From Modestobacter roseus (GTDB taxonomy: Bacteria > Actinomycetota > Actinomycetes > Mycobacteriales > Geodermatophilaceae), in contig NZ_VLKF01000001.1 in the NCBI RefSeq assembly GCF_007994135.1, positions 3,100,001 through 3,164,000 of the forward strand: a stretch of 64,000 bases of DNA, written 5' to 3'. The number at the start of each line of letters is the position of its first letter. Position 1 is the stretch's first letter. A model generated the notes under the pieces. The model saw only the letters and a program-made list of their open reading frames with translations. It did not search any database and was not told the origin of the DNA. Of this stretch, positions 33,220-42,724 are shown one piece after another. The translations under genes and the position numbers were made by a program.

Positions 33220-33885
33220 GTGCTGCGGGAGAGCTACCGCGAGGAACTGGACGACATCAACGCCTGCCTGGTGGAGATGGCCAACTCGGTGGGGTCCGCG
33301 ATGAGCACCGCGACCACCGCCCTGCTCGACGCCGACGTGGCGCTGGCCGACCTGGTGATCGCCGGCGACGAGCGGATCGACTCCATGCGGGAGAGCATCG
33401 AGGAGCGCTGCTTCACCCTGCTGGCCCGGCAGCAGCCGGTGGCCACCGACCTGCGCACGGTCACCACCGCGATGCGGATCGTCGGTGACCTGGAGCGGAT
33501 GGGCGACCTGGCCGAGCACATCGCCAAGGTCGCGCGGATGCGCTTCCCGGAGCACGCGGTGCCGCAGGAGGTGCGCCCGGTCTTCCTGGAGGCCGGCCAC
33601 GTGGCCGAGAGCCTGGTCGCCAAGGCCGGCACGGTCATCGCCAAGCGCGACGTGGAGGCGGCCGCCGAGCTGGAGGCCGAGGACGACGTCATGGACCAGC
33701 TGCACAAGCAGCTGTTCCGCGAGCTGCTGCTGCCCACCTGGGGCCACGGCATCGAGTCGGCCATCGACGTCACGCTGCTGGGCCGCTACTACGAGCGCTT
33801 CGCCGACCACGCGGTCAGCGTGGCCCGCCGGGTGGTCTACCTGGTCACCGGCGAGCGTGCGATGGCCGCGACGCACGACTCCTGA
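33220..33885 (+). CDS. phoU: Phosphate signalling protein PhoU
   Basis: A 221-residue all-helical protein with two PhoU domains, each carrying the metal-binding E/DxxxD pattern (MRIVGDLERMGDLAEHIAKV and TLLGRYYERFADHAVSVARR). PhoU couples the Pst transporter to the SenX3-RegX3 system and keeps the response off when phosphate is plentiful. GTG 33220 has GGAGGAAA upstream. No pst genes are in this window. The last 49 bases overlap the convergent HTH gene. Confidence 0.94.
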   Translation: MLRESYREELDDINACLVEMANSVGSAMSTATTALLDADVALADLVIAGDERIDSMRESIEERCFTLLARQQPVATDLRTVTTAMRIVGDLERMGDLAEHIAKVARMRFPEHAVPQEVRPVFLEAGHVAESLVAKAGTVIAKRDVEAAAELEAEDDVMDQLHKQLFRELLLPTWGHGIESAIDVTLLGRYYERFADHAVSVARRVVYLVTGERAMAATHDS

Positions 33886-34856
33886 GGCAGGGAGCCCCCC
33901 GGTCGCCCGCCACCGGCGCGGGCGACCGGGGGCTCGGTGCCGGGCTCGGGCGGCGGCACCTGACCGACGACGAGGGCGCTGCCCGGTGCGTCAGCGCCCG
34001 TTCGACGGCTGACGAGCCGGGCCAGGCGGTCGGCGTCCGGCGTGCCCGGCGCGGGTGAGTAGACCACCATGCGCACGTCGTCACCGGGCGCCTGGAGGAC
34101 GTCGCCGTCCAGGACGAGCAGTCCGACGTCCGGGTGCTCGACGTGCTTGCGCATGCCCCGGAAGCGGGCCGGACGCGCGGCGTCCCAGCGCTCGACGAAC
34201 TCCGGGCTGACCTCGCGCAGTGCGGCGACGAGGTCCACCAGCTCCGGGTCGTCCGGGTGCTCGATCAGGGACACCCGCAGGTCGCCCACGATGGCGTCCC
34301 GGTAGTTCTCGTCCTCCCGGGGGTCGATCCACACCCGCGGGTTGGGCTGGGTCATCTCGAACCAGACCACGTTGCGCTCCCGGCCCTCCTGGGAGGCGGG
34401 GTCACCGAGCAGGGCCGACCACGCCCCGTTCCACCGCAGCAACCACCAGTCCGCCGAGTACACCGCCACCGGCCAGTGCTCGAGCCGGCCCACCATGCGC
34501 TCGACGCCCTCGGGCACCGCGCGGGCCACGGGTGCGGTGACGGGGGCCAGGCCAGCGGCACGGTGCAGGAGCGCGGACTCCTCGGCGTCCAGGCGCAACG
34601 CCCGGGACAGCGCCGCGACCACGGGCGCCGACGGTCGGGAGGACCGTCCCTGCTCCAGCTGGACCAGGTAGTCCACCGAGACGCCCGCGAGCAGCGCCAG
34701 CTCCTCGCGGCGGAGACCGGGGGCACGCCGGGCGGCGACCGCACCGACGAGCCCGGACGTGCAGCGGTCCCGGAACTCGCGGAGCAGGGGTCCGAGCCCG
34801 GCCGCGCTCACCGGTTCGATCCGTGGGCCCGCACGCGCCTCATTGTGCCGCCCCAC
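33837..34856 (-). CDS. MmyB-type helix-turn-helix regulator
   Basis: A 339-residue regulator. The N-terminal Cro/C1-type HTH (PGLRREELALLAGVSVDYLV, EQGRSSRPSAPVVAALSRAL) is followed by a MmyB-like PAS-fold ligand domain with ADWWLLRWNGAWSALLG and the closing region DVLQAPGDDVRMVVYSPAPG. Such proteins often control an adjacent dehydrogenase; here the divergent neighbour is the short-chain dehydrogenase at 34949, a likely target. The C-terminal 30 residues run into the phoU gene. ATG or GTG near 34856. Confidence 0.9.
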   Translation of the reverse strand: MGRHNEARAGPRIEPVSAAGLGPLLREFRDRCTSGLVGAVAARRAPGLRREELALLAGVSVDYLVQLEQGRSSRPSAPVVAALSRALRLDAEESALLHRAAGLAPVTAPVARAVPEGVERMVGRLEHWPVAVYSADWWLLRWNGAWSALLGDPASQEGRERNVVWFEMTQPNPRVWIDPREDENYRDAIVGDLRVSLIEHPDDPELVDLVAALREVSPEFVERWDAARPARFRGMRKHVEHPDVGLLVLDGDVLQAPGDDVRMVVYSPAPGTPDADRLARLVSRRTGADAPGSALVVGQVPPPEPGTEPPVARAGGGRPGGSLPQESCVAAIARSPVTR

Positions 34857-34948
34857 GAGCCGGGCCCGGGGAGCGGTGGGTGGTAGCGCGAGTCCTACCG
34901 ACCCACGTCGCCTTCCGGCCCGCTCCGCGGCGTCGCAGGCTCCTGCCC

Positions 34949-35647
34949 ATGGACACCATCAGCCTCATCACCGGGGGCAACAAGGGCATCGGGCACGAGA
35001 CCGCCCGCCGGCTCCGGGACGCCGGGCACACGGTCCTGATCGGCGCGCGCGACGCCGGCCGCGGCCGAGCCGCCGCCGACGAACTCGGTGTCGGTCTCGT
35101 GCACCTGGACGTGACCGACCAGGCCAGCGTCGACCGGGCGGCCGCGCAGGTGCGCGAGGACCACGGGCGCCTGGACGTGCTGGTCAACAACGCGGCCGTC
35201 AACAGCGTGGTCGCACCACTGGCGGGCACCACGGCCACCGAGGCCGCCGCCCTGCTCGACGTGAACGTGCTCGGCGCGATGCGGGTGACCAACGCCTTCC
35301 TCCCGCTCCTGCACGCGTCCCGGCACGCGCGGATCGTGAACGTCTCCTCCCGCGTCGGCTCGTTCGCGGCCACCATCGAGCAGGACATGTTCGACTGGCG
35401 CGTGGTCCCGCCCGTCTACGCGATCTCCAAGACGGCGTTGACGATGCTCACCCTCAAGTACGCCCGGGAACTGCCCGGGATCCTCGTCAACGCCGCCGAC
35501 CCCGGGTACACGAAGACCGACCTGAACGACCACCAGGGCACCCAGACGGTGACCGAGGGCACCGACGCGATCGTGCACCTGGCCACGCTGGGAGCAGGTG
35601 GCCCCACCGGGACCTGCATCAGCCGCGAGGACGTGGTGCCCTGGTGA
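34949..35647 (+). CDS. Short-chain dehydrogenase/reductase
   Basis: A 232-residue classical SDR: cofactor loop ITGGNKGIGHETARRL, NNAAVNS at the expected place, catalytic serine in VNVSSRVGSF and YAISKTAL as YxxxK. The insertion FAATIEQDMFDWRVVPP before the tyrosine resembles carbonyl reductase-like SDRs. The substrate is unknown. ATG 34949. It is divergent from the MmyB-type regulator, which probably controls it. Confidence 0.92.
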   Translation: MDTISLITGGNKGIGHETARRLRDAGHTVLIGARDAGRGRAAADELGVGLVHLDVTDQASVDRAAAQVREDHGRLDVLVNNAAVNSVVAPLAGTTATEAAALLDVNVLGAMRVTNAFLPLLHASRHARIVNVSSRVGSFAATIEQDMFDWRVVPPVYAISKTALTMLTLKYARELPGILVNAADPGYTKTDLNDHQGTQTVTEGTDAIVHLATLGAGGPTGTCISREDVVPW

Positions 35648-35686
35648 GCTGAGCGGTTGCGCGCGCTCGCCGGCGTGTGCACCGCT

Positions 35687-35726
35687 CGACGGAGCCCCCG
35701 GCAGCGGACTGCTGGGGGCTCCGTCG
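35687..35726. terminator. Terminator hairpin between SDR and gpmA
   Basis: Arms CGACGGAGCCCCC and GGGGGCTCCGTCG form a perfect stem with a loop that itself contains GCAG/CTGC. It lies 40 bases after the SDR stop and 21 bases before the end of convergent gpmA. Confidence 0.85.
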
Positions 35727-35746
35727 TCGGTCTCCTCGTCCTCGGA

Positions 35747-36514
35747 CTACTTCTTGCCCTGGTTCTTGACCGCCTCGATCGCGGCGGCAGCGGCGGCCGG
35801 GTCGAGGTACTGGCCGCCCTTCTGCAGCGGGCGCAGGTCGGCGTCCAGTTCGTACCGCAGGGGCACGCCGGTCGGGATGTTCAGGCCGACGACCTCCTCG
35901 TCGCCCATCCCGTCCAGGTGCTTCACCAGCGCCCGCAGGCTGTTGCCGTGCGCGGCGACCAGCACGGTGTTCCCCGACCGCAGGTCCGGCACGATCGCGT
36001 CGTACCAGTAGGGCAGCATCCGGACGACGACGTCGGCCAGGCACTCGGTGGCCGGGCGCACCTCCGGCGGCAGCATCGCGTACCGCGGGTCGCCGTCCTG
36101 GCTGTACTCGCTGCCGGGCTCGATGGGCGGCGGCGGGGTGTCGTAGGAGCGGCGCCAGGTCATGAACTGCTCCTCGCCGTACTCGGCGAGCGTCGCGGCC
36201 TTGTCCTTGCCCTGGAGCGCGCCGTAGTGCCGCTCGTTGAGCCGCCAGGAGCGCCGCACCGGGATCCACTGCCGGTCGGCGGCGGCCAGTGCCAGTTCGG
36301 AGGTGGCGATCGCCCGCTTGAGCAGCGAGGTGTGCAGGACGTCGGGCAGCACGCCCTGCTCGGCCATCAACTGGCCACCACGGGCGGCCTCGGCCCGGCC
36401 CTTCTCCGACAGCGGGACGTCCACCCAGCCGGTGAACAGGTTGGCCTTGTTCCACTCGCTCTCGCCGTGGCGGAGCAGCACGAGGGTCGCAGCGGGGCTC
36501 GCGGTCTCAGTCAC
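35747..36514 (-). CDS. gpmA: 2,3-bisphosphoglycerate-dependent phosphoglycerate mutase
   Basis: A 255-residue glycolytic enzyme interconverting 3- and 2-phosphoglycerate. Motifs: [20 protein letters not shown] with the phospho-histidine, [40 protein letters not shown] and [19 protein letters not shown] with the second histidine. Length and insertions are those of true GpmA, unlike the short phosphatase at 7857. GTG 36514. In mycobacteria gpm1 also sits beside senX3-regX3, as here. Confidence 0.96.
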   Translation of the reverse strand: MTETASPAATLVLLRHGESEWNKANLFTGWVDVPLSEKGRAEAARGGQLMAEQGVLPDVLHTSLLKRAIATSELALAAADRQWIPVRRSWRLNERHYGALQGKDKAATLAEYGEEQFMTWRRSYDTPPPPIEPGSEYSQDGDPRYAMLPPEVRPATECLADVVVRMLPYWYDAIVPDLRSGNTVLVAAHGNSLRALVKHLDGMGDEEVVGLNIPTGVPLRYELDADLRPLQKGGQYLDPAAAAAAIEAVKNQGKK

Positions 36515-36538
36515 GCCGCCATCCTGCCCGACCGGCGT

Positions 36539-36841
36539 TCAGCGCGTGAGCAGTGGCCAGCACACCCACAGCTCGAACAGCACCGGGGGCACCAGCCCCA
36601 CGAGCAGCCACGGGCTCCGGATCCGCCGTCCGGCGCCCCAGCGCACCGCGGCGACCATGCCGAGGCTGCAGGCGACCGCGACGGCGCCCCAGAGCGCCAG
36701 CCGCCCGGGGTCCGGCTGGAACAGCTGCACGACCAGCAGCTGGACCGCGCACAGCAGCAGGGGGTAGGCCAGCGCGGAGGCGGCGACCAGGCCGATGAGC
36801 GCCCGGCCCTGCCGGGCCGGCGCGGGCGTCTGGTCCACCAT
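36539..36841 (-). CDS. Hypothetical membrane protein, three spans
   Basis: A 100-residue protein with three hydrophobic segments (ALIGLVAASALAYPLLLCAV, LALWGAVAVACSLGMVAAV, WLLVGLVPPVLFELWVCW), basic loops between and a short cytoplasmic N-terminus (MVDQTPAPARQGR). No known family seen. ATG 36841. It ends 25 bases before gpmA and may be co-transcribed with it. Confidence 0.7.
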   Translation of the reverse strand: MVDQTPAPARQGRALIGLVAASALAYPLLLCAVQLLVVQLFQPDPGRLALWGAVAVACSLGMVAAVRWGAGRRIRSPWLLVGLVPPVLFELWVCWPLLTR

Positions 36842-36878
36842 CGCCGCCCACGCTAGCCCGGCGGGGCAGGATCGGCCC

Positions 36879-37643
36879 GTGCGTGCGACGGAGCGGTGGG
36901 CGGCGGAGCTGGCGGCGTGGGCGATCGACCCCGAGCTGCTGGCCGCCGCGCCGGAGTCCCCCTACGGGTTCCCCCCGGGCCTGTTCGGCGCCGACCGGGG
37001 CGCTGCGGCGACCCTCGCCGCGGTGGGCGACGTCGGCCCGGGCAGCGTGCTGGACGTCGGCTGCGGGGGCGGGGCGGCCAGCGTGCCCGTGGGCGCGCCG
37101 GAGCTGCTGGGCGTCGACGAGTCCGCGGAGCTGCTGGCCCGGTTCACCGCCGCGGCGCTGCGCTCCCCGGCGACGGCGGTGCGCACCTGGGTCGGCCGGT
37201 GGCCGGACATGGCGGACCGGGTGCCGGCGGCCGACGTCGTGGTGTGCGCGAACGTCGCCTACAACGTGCCCGACGTCGCCGCATTCGTCACCGCGCTGAC
37301 GGCGCACGCCCGCCGCCGGGTGGTGGTCGAGCTGACGGACGTGCACCCGTGGACGTCGCTGGGCGGGCTGTGGTGGCACTTCCACGGCCAGGAGCGGCCC
37401 ACCGGCCCGACGGCCGCGCTCTTCGGCGAGGTGCTCGCGGAGCTGGGCGTCGCGGCGGAGCAGGTGACGTGGACGCGGGCCGACCCGTGGCGCGACGCCC
37501 CCGACGACGTGGTGCTGGCCTTCACCCGCCGGCGGCTGTGCCTGCCCGTCGAACGCGAGCCGGAGGTCGCCGCGGCGATGCGGCGCACCCCCGACGACCG
37601 GCCGCGCACCGCGACCACCTTCTGGTGGCCCGGCGGCGCGTGA
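36879..37643 (+). CDS. Class I SAM-dependent methyltransferase
   Basis: A 254-residue protein with the SAM-binding motif SVLDVGCGGGAASVPVGA near residue 53, an acidic residue after the second strand (LLGVDESAELL), and NVAYNVPDVAAFV as motif IV. The C-terminal half is tryptophan-rich (PWTSLGGLWWHFHGQERP). The substrate is not evident. GTG 36879 was used because it is the first start downstream of the divergent gene. Confidence 0.83.
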   Translation: MRATERWAAELAAWAIDPELLAAAPESPYGFPPGLFGADRGAAATLAAVGDVGPGSVLDVGCGGGAASVPVGAPELLGVDESAELLARFTAAALRSPATAVRTWVGRWPDMADRVPAADVVVCANVAYNVPDVAAFVTALTAHARRRVVVELTDVHPWTSLGGLWWHFHGQERPTGPTAALFGEVLAELGVAAEQVTWTRADPWRDAPDDVVLAFTRRRLCLPVEREPEVAAAMRRTPDDRPRTATTFWWPGGA

Positions 37644-37644
37644 G

Positions 37645-38898
37645 TCAGCTCATCGCGGCGGCGCGCTCGGGGGCGCGGGTGCGGCGGACGGCCTCGGCGA
37701 CGAGCTCCCCGGCCAGCTGCAGCTGCTCGGGGGTGTGGGTCGCCATGGCCGCCAGGCGCAGCACGCCCTGACCGCGCGGGACCGCGGGCCAGCCGACGGC
37801 GTTGGTGTAGACGCCGGCGTCGTGGGCGGCGGCCCACGCGGCGCAGGTCGCCTCGTCGTCGCCGGTGGGGACGGCGATCACCGCGCCCGAGCCGGGCAGC
37901 GGTGCGGCGCCGTGCTCGGTCAGCACGCGGCGCAGCAGCGCCCCGTTGTCCCGCAGCCGCTGCATCCGCTCGGGTTCGCGGCGCAGCACCCGCAGCGCGG
38001 CCAGCGCGGCCGCGGTCGCTGCCGGGTCGCCCGCCGCGCTGAACAGATAGGGCATGGCGGTGGTCCGGATCCCGTCGGCCACCGCGCGCGAGGTCAGCAC
38101 CGCGCCGCCGACGCTGGCCAGGGACTTGCTGAACGCGACGGTGACCGCGTCGACGCGGTCGAGCACGCCGGCGGCCTCGGCGGCCCCGCGACCCCGCTCC
38201 CCCAGCACGCCCAGGCCGTGCGCCTCGTCGACGACCAGCCGGGCGCCGAACCGCCGGCACATGCCGGCGATGGCGGCCAGCGGCGCGGCCTCCCCGCTCA
38301 TCGAGTAGACGCCGTCGACGACGACCACCGCGCCGGCGTCGGGCGCCAGCCGGTCCAGCCGCCGTTCCAGGGACGCCACGGAGTTGTGGGTGAACCGCTG
38401 CACGGTGCCCCGGCTGGCGGCCGCGGCGGCGTGCAGGCTGGCGTGGGCGTGGGCGTCGACCAGCAGCACGTCACCGGGGGCACCGGCGCTGGCCAGCACC
38501 GCGACGTTGGCGTTGACCCCGGCGGAGGTCAGCACGGCGTCCTCGGTCCCGTAGTGGTCGGCCAGCTCCTCCTCCAGCGTGAGGTGCAGCCGGGTGGTGC
38601 CGTTGAGCACCCGGCTGCCGGCGGCGCTGGTGCCGTAGCGGCGCAGCGCCTCGACGGCGGCCTCGACGACCTGCGGGTCGCCGGCCAGACCCAGGTAGTT
38701 GTTCGTCCCCAGGTTGATCCGCGACCGGCCGTCGTCGAACAGGGTGACCGGCTGGGGCGCGCCGCCGGTGGGCACCGAGTGGGTCGCCCGCCCCTCACGG
38801 GTGTGCCGCCGCATGGTCTCCGCGCGCGGGCTGTCCAGCAGCGGGGCGAAGGCGTCACGTCGGAGCGCGTCGCGTCGGGCGGGAGGGGCGTCGGGCAC
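37645..38898 (-). CDS. AOS-family PLP enzyme (8-amino-7-oxononanoate synthase-like)
   Basis: A fold-type I alpha-oxoamine synthase, about 417 residues. Motifs: NLGTNNYLGLAGDP, GSRVLNGTTRLHLTLEEELA, VVDEAHGLGVLGERG and the PLP lysine in VAFSKSLASVGGAVL. Such enzymes condense an amino acid with an acyl-CoA, as in BioF, Kbl or serine palmitoyltransferase. No other biotin genes are near, so the exact reaction is open. GTG 38898 with GGAG five bases upstream was chosen; GTG 38970 would add 24 Arg/Pro-rich residues. The last base of the stop region adjoins the methyltransferase stop. Confidence 0.87.
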   Translation of the reverse strand: MPDAPPARRDALRRDAFAPLLDSPRAETMRRHTREGRATHSVPTGGAPQPVTLFDDGRSRINLGTNNYLGLAGDPQVVEAAVEALRRYGTSAAGSRVLNGTTRLHLTLEEELADHYGTEDAVLTSAGVNANVAVLASAGAPGDVLLVDAHAHASLHAAAAASRGTVQRFTHNSVASLERRLDRLAPDAGAVVVVDGVYSMSGEAAPLAAIAGMCRRFGARLVVDEAHGLGVLGERGRGAAEAAGVLDRVDAVTVAFSKSLASVGGAVLTSRAVADGIRTTAMPYLFSAAGDPAATAAALAALRVLRREPERMQRLRDNGALLRRVLTEHGAAPLPGSGAVIAVPTGDDEATCAAWAAAHDAGVYTNAVGWPAVPRGQGVLRLAAMATHTPEQLQLAGELVAEAVRRTRAPERAAAMS

Positions 38899-39078
38899 GG
38901 GGACTCCGGGAGGTCGGCGCGGTGGTCGGCGCGCGGGGTCCGCGGCCGCCCTGACCCTGGCGGTCGACACGCTCCGTGGTCAACGGTTGTCACACGGTCC
39001 CGTCGGGTGTCACCTGACCGGGCGTGGGCGGGGCCACTGATCGACGCAGCGTCCGCAGCGGGGCACGCGCGCGGGCGT

Positions 39079-39097
39079 GGCCGGGTGACACCCGGCC
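39079..39097 (-). terminator. Short terminator hairpin after the MFS gene
   Basis: GGCCGGGT and ACCCGGCC pair around a GAC loop, 17 bases past the MFS stop. The rest of the gap 38899-39113 shows only promoter-like sequence for the AOS gene (TTGACC on the minus strand). Confidence 0.6.
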
Positions 39098-39113
39098 GCG
39101 CAGGAGGGAGAGG

Positions 39114-40670
39114 TCAGACCGGCCGGCGACGGCCGGGCAGCCACACCAGCACGACCACCGCGGCGACGACCGCACAGCCGGCGGTGCCGACGGCGGTCAG
39201 GTGCATGGCCCCGACGAATGCCTCCCGGGCCGGCTCGACGACGGCGCCGGCCCCGGCCGCGGCCTCCCCGCCGGCGGCCCGGGCCCGTTCGACGGCGGCC
39301 AGCGTCCCGATGATCGACTCGCCGGCCTGCTCCCGGGCCGCGGGCGGCAGCGCGTCGACGTCGGCCCCGAGGCGGGTGGCGTAGGCGCCGGCCAGCACCG
39401 AGCCGAGGATCGCCACGCCCAGCGCGCCGCCCACCTGGCGCACCGCGTTGTTGACCGCCGCGCCGGCACCGGCCTTCTCCCGCGGGACGACGGACATGAT
39501 CGACTCCGTGGCCGGTGCCAGCACCGAGCCCATCCCGATGCCCTGCAGCGCCAGCACGGTGAGCACCAGCCACACCGGGGTGTCGGCGTCCAGCAGCTGG
39601 ATGCCGGCGAAGGAGACCGTGATGAGCGTGAACCCGGTGGCGCACACGGCCTTGGCGCCGAACCGCTCGGCGAGCCCCGAGCTGCGCGGGGCCATCAGCA
39701 CGATGCCCAGCGCCACCGGCACCAGGCTGGCCCCGCTGGCCAGCGGGGAGTACCCGCGCACGCCCTGCAGGTAGTAGACGAGGTAGAACGTCGCCCCCTG
39801 CAGCGCGAAGAAGTTCAGCGCGAGCGCGCCGGCCGCGGCGGAGAAGGCCGGGTTGCGGAAGAGGGTCACGTCCAGCGCCGGGTGGTCGGTGCGCCGCTGC
39901 CACCAGACGAAGAGCGCCAGCAGCAGCAGGCCACCACCCAGCGGGGCCCAGGTCTGCGGCGCGCTCCAGCCGTCACTGCCACCCCGGATGATGCCGAACA
40001 CCAGGCCCGCGAGCGCCACGATCGACAGCAGCACCCCCGGCACGTCCAGCCGGCCGGGCGCGGGGTCCTTCGACTCCGGGACGACCAGCAAGATGCCCAG
40101 CACCCCCACCGCCGCGACCGGGACGCCGATCAGGAAGACCGCGCCCCACCAGTAGTGCTCGAGCACCAGCCCGCCGGCCAGCGGGCCACCGGCGACCGCG
40201 AGGCCGGAGGCGCCGGCCCACAGCCCGATCGCCCTGCCCCGTTCCCGGGCCGGGAAGACGTTGGTGATCACCGCGAGGGTGGCGGGCTGGACGGCGGCAC
40301 CACCGACCCCCATGAGCGCCCGCCAGCCGATCAGCTCCAGCGCCGAGTCGCTGAACGCGGCGAGCACCGAGCCGATGGCGAAGATCGTCAGCCCGGCCAG
40401 GAGCACCTTCCGCCGGCCGAACCGGTCCCCGAGCACGCCCCAGCTGAACAGCAGCCCGGCGAAGACGAGGATGTAGGAGTCGATCGCCCACTGGAGCTCG
40501 CCCTGGGTGGCGTCGAGCTCGCGCTGCAGGGTGGGCAGGGCGACGTTCAGGATGGTGTTGCCCATGATCACCATCAGCAGGCAGACGACCATGGTGGCCA
40601 GCACCCACCACCGCCGCTCGTAGCCGGCCGGCAACGAGGTCGTCGACGAGGTCGCGGCGGGCGGGGTCAC
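39114..40670 (-). CDS. MFS transporter, DHA2 (14-span) drug exporter family
   Basis: A 518-residue protein with about 14 spans. Family motifs are LNVALPTLQRELDATQGELQ in span 1, GVLGDRFGRRKVLLAGLTIF (motif A) and GLAVAGGPLAGGLVLEHYWW (motif C). The C-terminal region carries a long Ala-rich extracytoplasmic loop before the last span. The closest functional class is multidrug efflux. GTG 40670 overlaps the YbjN gene by 4 bases, so it is transcribed with mshA. Confidence 0.93.
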   Translation of the reverse strand: MTPPAATSSTTSLPAGYERRWWVLATMVVCLLMVIMGNTILNVALPTLQRELDATQGELQWAIDSYILVFAGLLFSWGVLGDRFGRRKVLLAGLTIFAIGSVLAAFSDSALELIGWRALMGVGGAAVQPATLAVITNVFPARERGRAIGLWAGASGLAVAGGPLAGGLVLEHYWWGAVFLIGVPVAAVGVLGILLVVPESKDPAPGRLDVPGVLLSIVALAGLVFGIIRGGSDGWSAPQTWAPLGGGLLLLALFVWWQRRTDHPALDVTLFRNPAFSAAAGALALNFFALQGATFYLVYYLQGVRGYSPLASGASLVPVALGIVLMAPRSSGLAERFGAKAVCATGFTLITVSFAGIQLLDADTPVWLVLTVLALQGIGMGSVLAPATESIMSVVPREKAGAGAAVNNAVRQVGGALGVAILGSVLAGAYATRLGADVDALPPAAREQAGESIIGTLAAVERARAAGGEAAAGAGAVVEPAREAFVGAMHLTAVGTAGCAVVAAVVVLVWLPGRRRPV

Positions 40671-41182
40671 CCGGGCGGCCGCCGGGTGGGGTCGGCGAAG
40701 GCGGCGAACGCCTCCAGGTTGCGCAACGACTCCCCGCGCTTGACCCGCCACTCCCACTCACGGCGGATCGAGCTGCCGAAGCCGATCTCCAGCATCGTGT
40801 TGAAGTGCTCGTCGGCGTAGGTGAGCACCGCGCCGAGGATGCGGTCGATCTCCTCGGCGGACACCGCGGCATGGGCGAAGGTGCCGGTCAGGTACACGTC
40901 GCCGACGCTGTCGATGGAGTACGCGACCCCGTACATCCGGGCGTTGTGCTGCAGCAGCCAGGCCCACAGCTGCTCCCGGTTCTCGTCGGGCTGGCGGCAG
41001 ACGAAGGCCTCGACCCGGACGCCGTGCGCGCCGATGGTCATCCCGACGACGGTGCGCAGCTTCTTCACCCCGGGCAAGGTCACCACGAAGCGGCCGGTGC
41101 CGGGGTGCTCGTACTCCAGCTCGGCGGCGCGCAGGGCCTCCTCGACGACCCCGTCGAGCTCCGCCACGCTGCGCCGGCTCAT
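40667..41182 (-). CDS. YbjN domain protein
   Basis: A 171-residue protein with the YbjN fold pattern ([60 protein letters not shown]). In actinobacteria it follows mshA almost invariably; the function is unknown, with a chaperone- or sensor-like role proposed for the family. ATG 41182 overlaps the mshA stop in an ATGA. Confidence 0.9.
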   Translation of the reverse strand: MSRRSVAELDGVVEEALRAAELEYEHPGTGRFVVTLPGVKKLRTVVGMTIGAHGVRVEAFVCRQPDENREQLWAWLLQHNARMYGVAYSIDSVGDVYLTGTFAHAAVSAEEIDRILGAVLTYADEHFNTMLEIGFGSSIRREWEWRVKRGESLRNLEAFAAFADPTRRPPG

Positions 41183-42639
41183 CGACCCGCCGTGCCCCCG
41201 GAGAGGAGCCGCACGGCGTCCGCGCCGCGCAGCCGGGCCGCCCGCACCGGCCGCCGGGCCCGCTCGGCCATCTCGGCCATCTCGGCCATCGCCGCGGCGT
41301 AGCCGTCGACCAGGGAGTCGACGGTGCGGTCCCAGCTGAAGGCGGCGGCGTGCCGTCGGGCGCCGGCCGCCAGCAGCTCACGGCGCTCGAGCACCCGGGT
41401 GATCGCGCCGGCGTAGTCCTCGGGGTCCCGGCCGGTGACCAGCAGGCCGGAGACGCCGTCGTCGACCGCGGTCGGGAGACCACCCACGCGGGCGGCGACC
41501 ACGGGCGTGCCGCAGGCCTGTGCCTCCAGGGCCACCAGCCCGAAGGACTCGTTGTGGCTCGGGACGACGGCGACGTCGGCGGCCCGGTAGTGGTCGGCCA
41601 GCTGCGCCGGCGGCTGCGGCGGCAGGAACCGGACGACGTCGGTGACCCCGAGCCGCACCGCCAGCTCCTGGAGTCGCCGCGGCTCGGCCAGCCCGGACCC
41701 GCTGGGGGCGCCGACCACGAGCACCTGCAGCCGCGCACGCAGCGCCGGGTCGCCGGCGAGCACCCGGGCGGCGGCGTGCAGCAGCATGTCCGGCGCCTTG
41801 AGCGGCTGGATCCGGCCGACGAACAGCAGGACGACGGCGTCGTCGGGCACGCCGATCCGCGCGCGGGCGCTGCGCCGGGAGCCGGGGCGGAAGGTGCGCA
41901 GGTCGACCCCGGGCGGCACCACCAGGGTGCGGCGGGGATCGGCGCCGTAGAAGTCGACGAGCTCGCGCGCCTCCTCCGCGGTGTTGGCGACCAGCCGGTC
42001 GGCCTCGGCGACGACCTGCTCCTCGCCGATCACCCGGGCGCGCGGCTCGGGCTCGTCGCCCTCGGCCAGCGCGGCGTTCTTGACCTTGGCCAGGGTGTGC
42101 GCGGAGTGCACCAGCGGCACGCCCCAGCGGTCCCGGGCCAGCCAGCCGACCTGGCCCGAGAGCCAGTAGTGGGAGTGGACGACGTCGAAGTGCCCGGGGT
42201 CGTGCTGCGCCTCCTCGCGCAGCACCGCCGCGGTGAAGGCGCACATCTGGGCGGGCAGCTCGTTCTTGCCCAGGCCCTCGAACGGGCCGGCGCTGACGTG
42301 CCGGACGGTGACGCCCGGGCTCATCTCGACCACCGGCGGCTGGTCGCTGGAGGTGGCCCGGGTGAACACGTCGACGGCGATGCCGCGCTCGGCCAGCCGG
42401 CGGGACACCTCGACGACGTAGACGTTCATGCCCCCGGCGTCACCGGCCCCGGGCTGCTCCAGCGGGCTGGTGTGCACCGAGAGCGTCGCGACCCGGCGCG
42501 GGAGCACCGGCGCCGTGGTGTTCCCGGCAGCGCTGTCCCGGGAGGTGCTGTCCCGGGAGGTCGTGTCCCGGGCCGTCGTCTTCCCACCCGTGGTGCTGCG
42601 CCACAGGACGCCGGGACGACCGGGCCGACGACCAGGCAC
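41179..42639 (-). CDS. mshA: D-inositol-3-phosphate glycosyltransferase MshA
   Basis: A 486-residue GT4 glycosyltransferase that starts mycothiol synthesis by joining UDP-GlcNAc to inositol 3-phosphate. Signatures: [20 protein letters not shown] at the N-terminal domain, [32 protein letters not shown] and the nucleotide-sugar EX7E region [20 protein letters not shown]. About 55 residues with a degenerate pentapeptide repeat precede the catalytic domain. GTG 42639 has GGAGGT seven bases upstream. Confidence 0.95.
   Translation of the reverse strand: MPGRRPGRPGVLWRSTTGGKTTARDTTSRDSTSRDSAAGNTTAPVLPRRVATLSVHTSPLEQPGAGDAGGMNVYVVEVSRRLAERGIAVDVFTRATSSDQPPVVEMSPGVTVRHVSAGPFEGLGKNELPAQMCAFTAAVLREEAQHDPGHFDVVHSHYWLSGQVGWLARDRWGVPLVHSAHTLAKVKNAALAEGDEPEPRARVIGEEQVVAEADRLVANTAEEARELVDFYGADPRRTLVVPPGVDLRTFRPGSRRSARARIGVPDDAVVLLFVGRIQPLKAPDMLLHAAARVLAGDPALRARLQVLVVGAPSGSGLAEPRRLQELAVRLGVTDVVRFLPPQPPAQLADHYRAADVAVVPSHNESFGLVALEAQACGTPVVAARVGGLPTAVDDGVSGLLVTGRDPEDYAGAITRVLERRELLAAGARRHAAAFSWDRTVDSLVDGYAAAMAEMAEMAERARRPVRAARLRGADAVRLLSGGTAGR
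42518..42592. repeat. In-frame 15-bp repeats inside the 5' part of mshA
   Basis: CTGTCCCGGGAGGTG and its near copy lie in tandem (42533-42562), a third copy follows at 42563-42577 and weaker copies flank them. They encode the repeated pentapeptide [ST]RD[ST]T in the non-catalytic N-terminal extension of MshA. Expansion in units of five codons keeps the frame. Confidence 0.75.
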
Positions 42640-42724
42640 GGTGCCACCTCCGCTCGGGCGTCCATGGCGCCCGCGGCGGACACCCTGTCGGTGGTTCAGT
42701 GTGCAACAAGGCCAGGATGGGCAC

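Noticed and set aside
37645-38970. AOS enzyme considered as true BioF of a biotin cluster
   Set aside because: No bioA, bioB or bioD nearby, so the family name is kept without the gene symbol.
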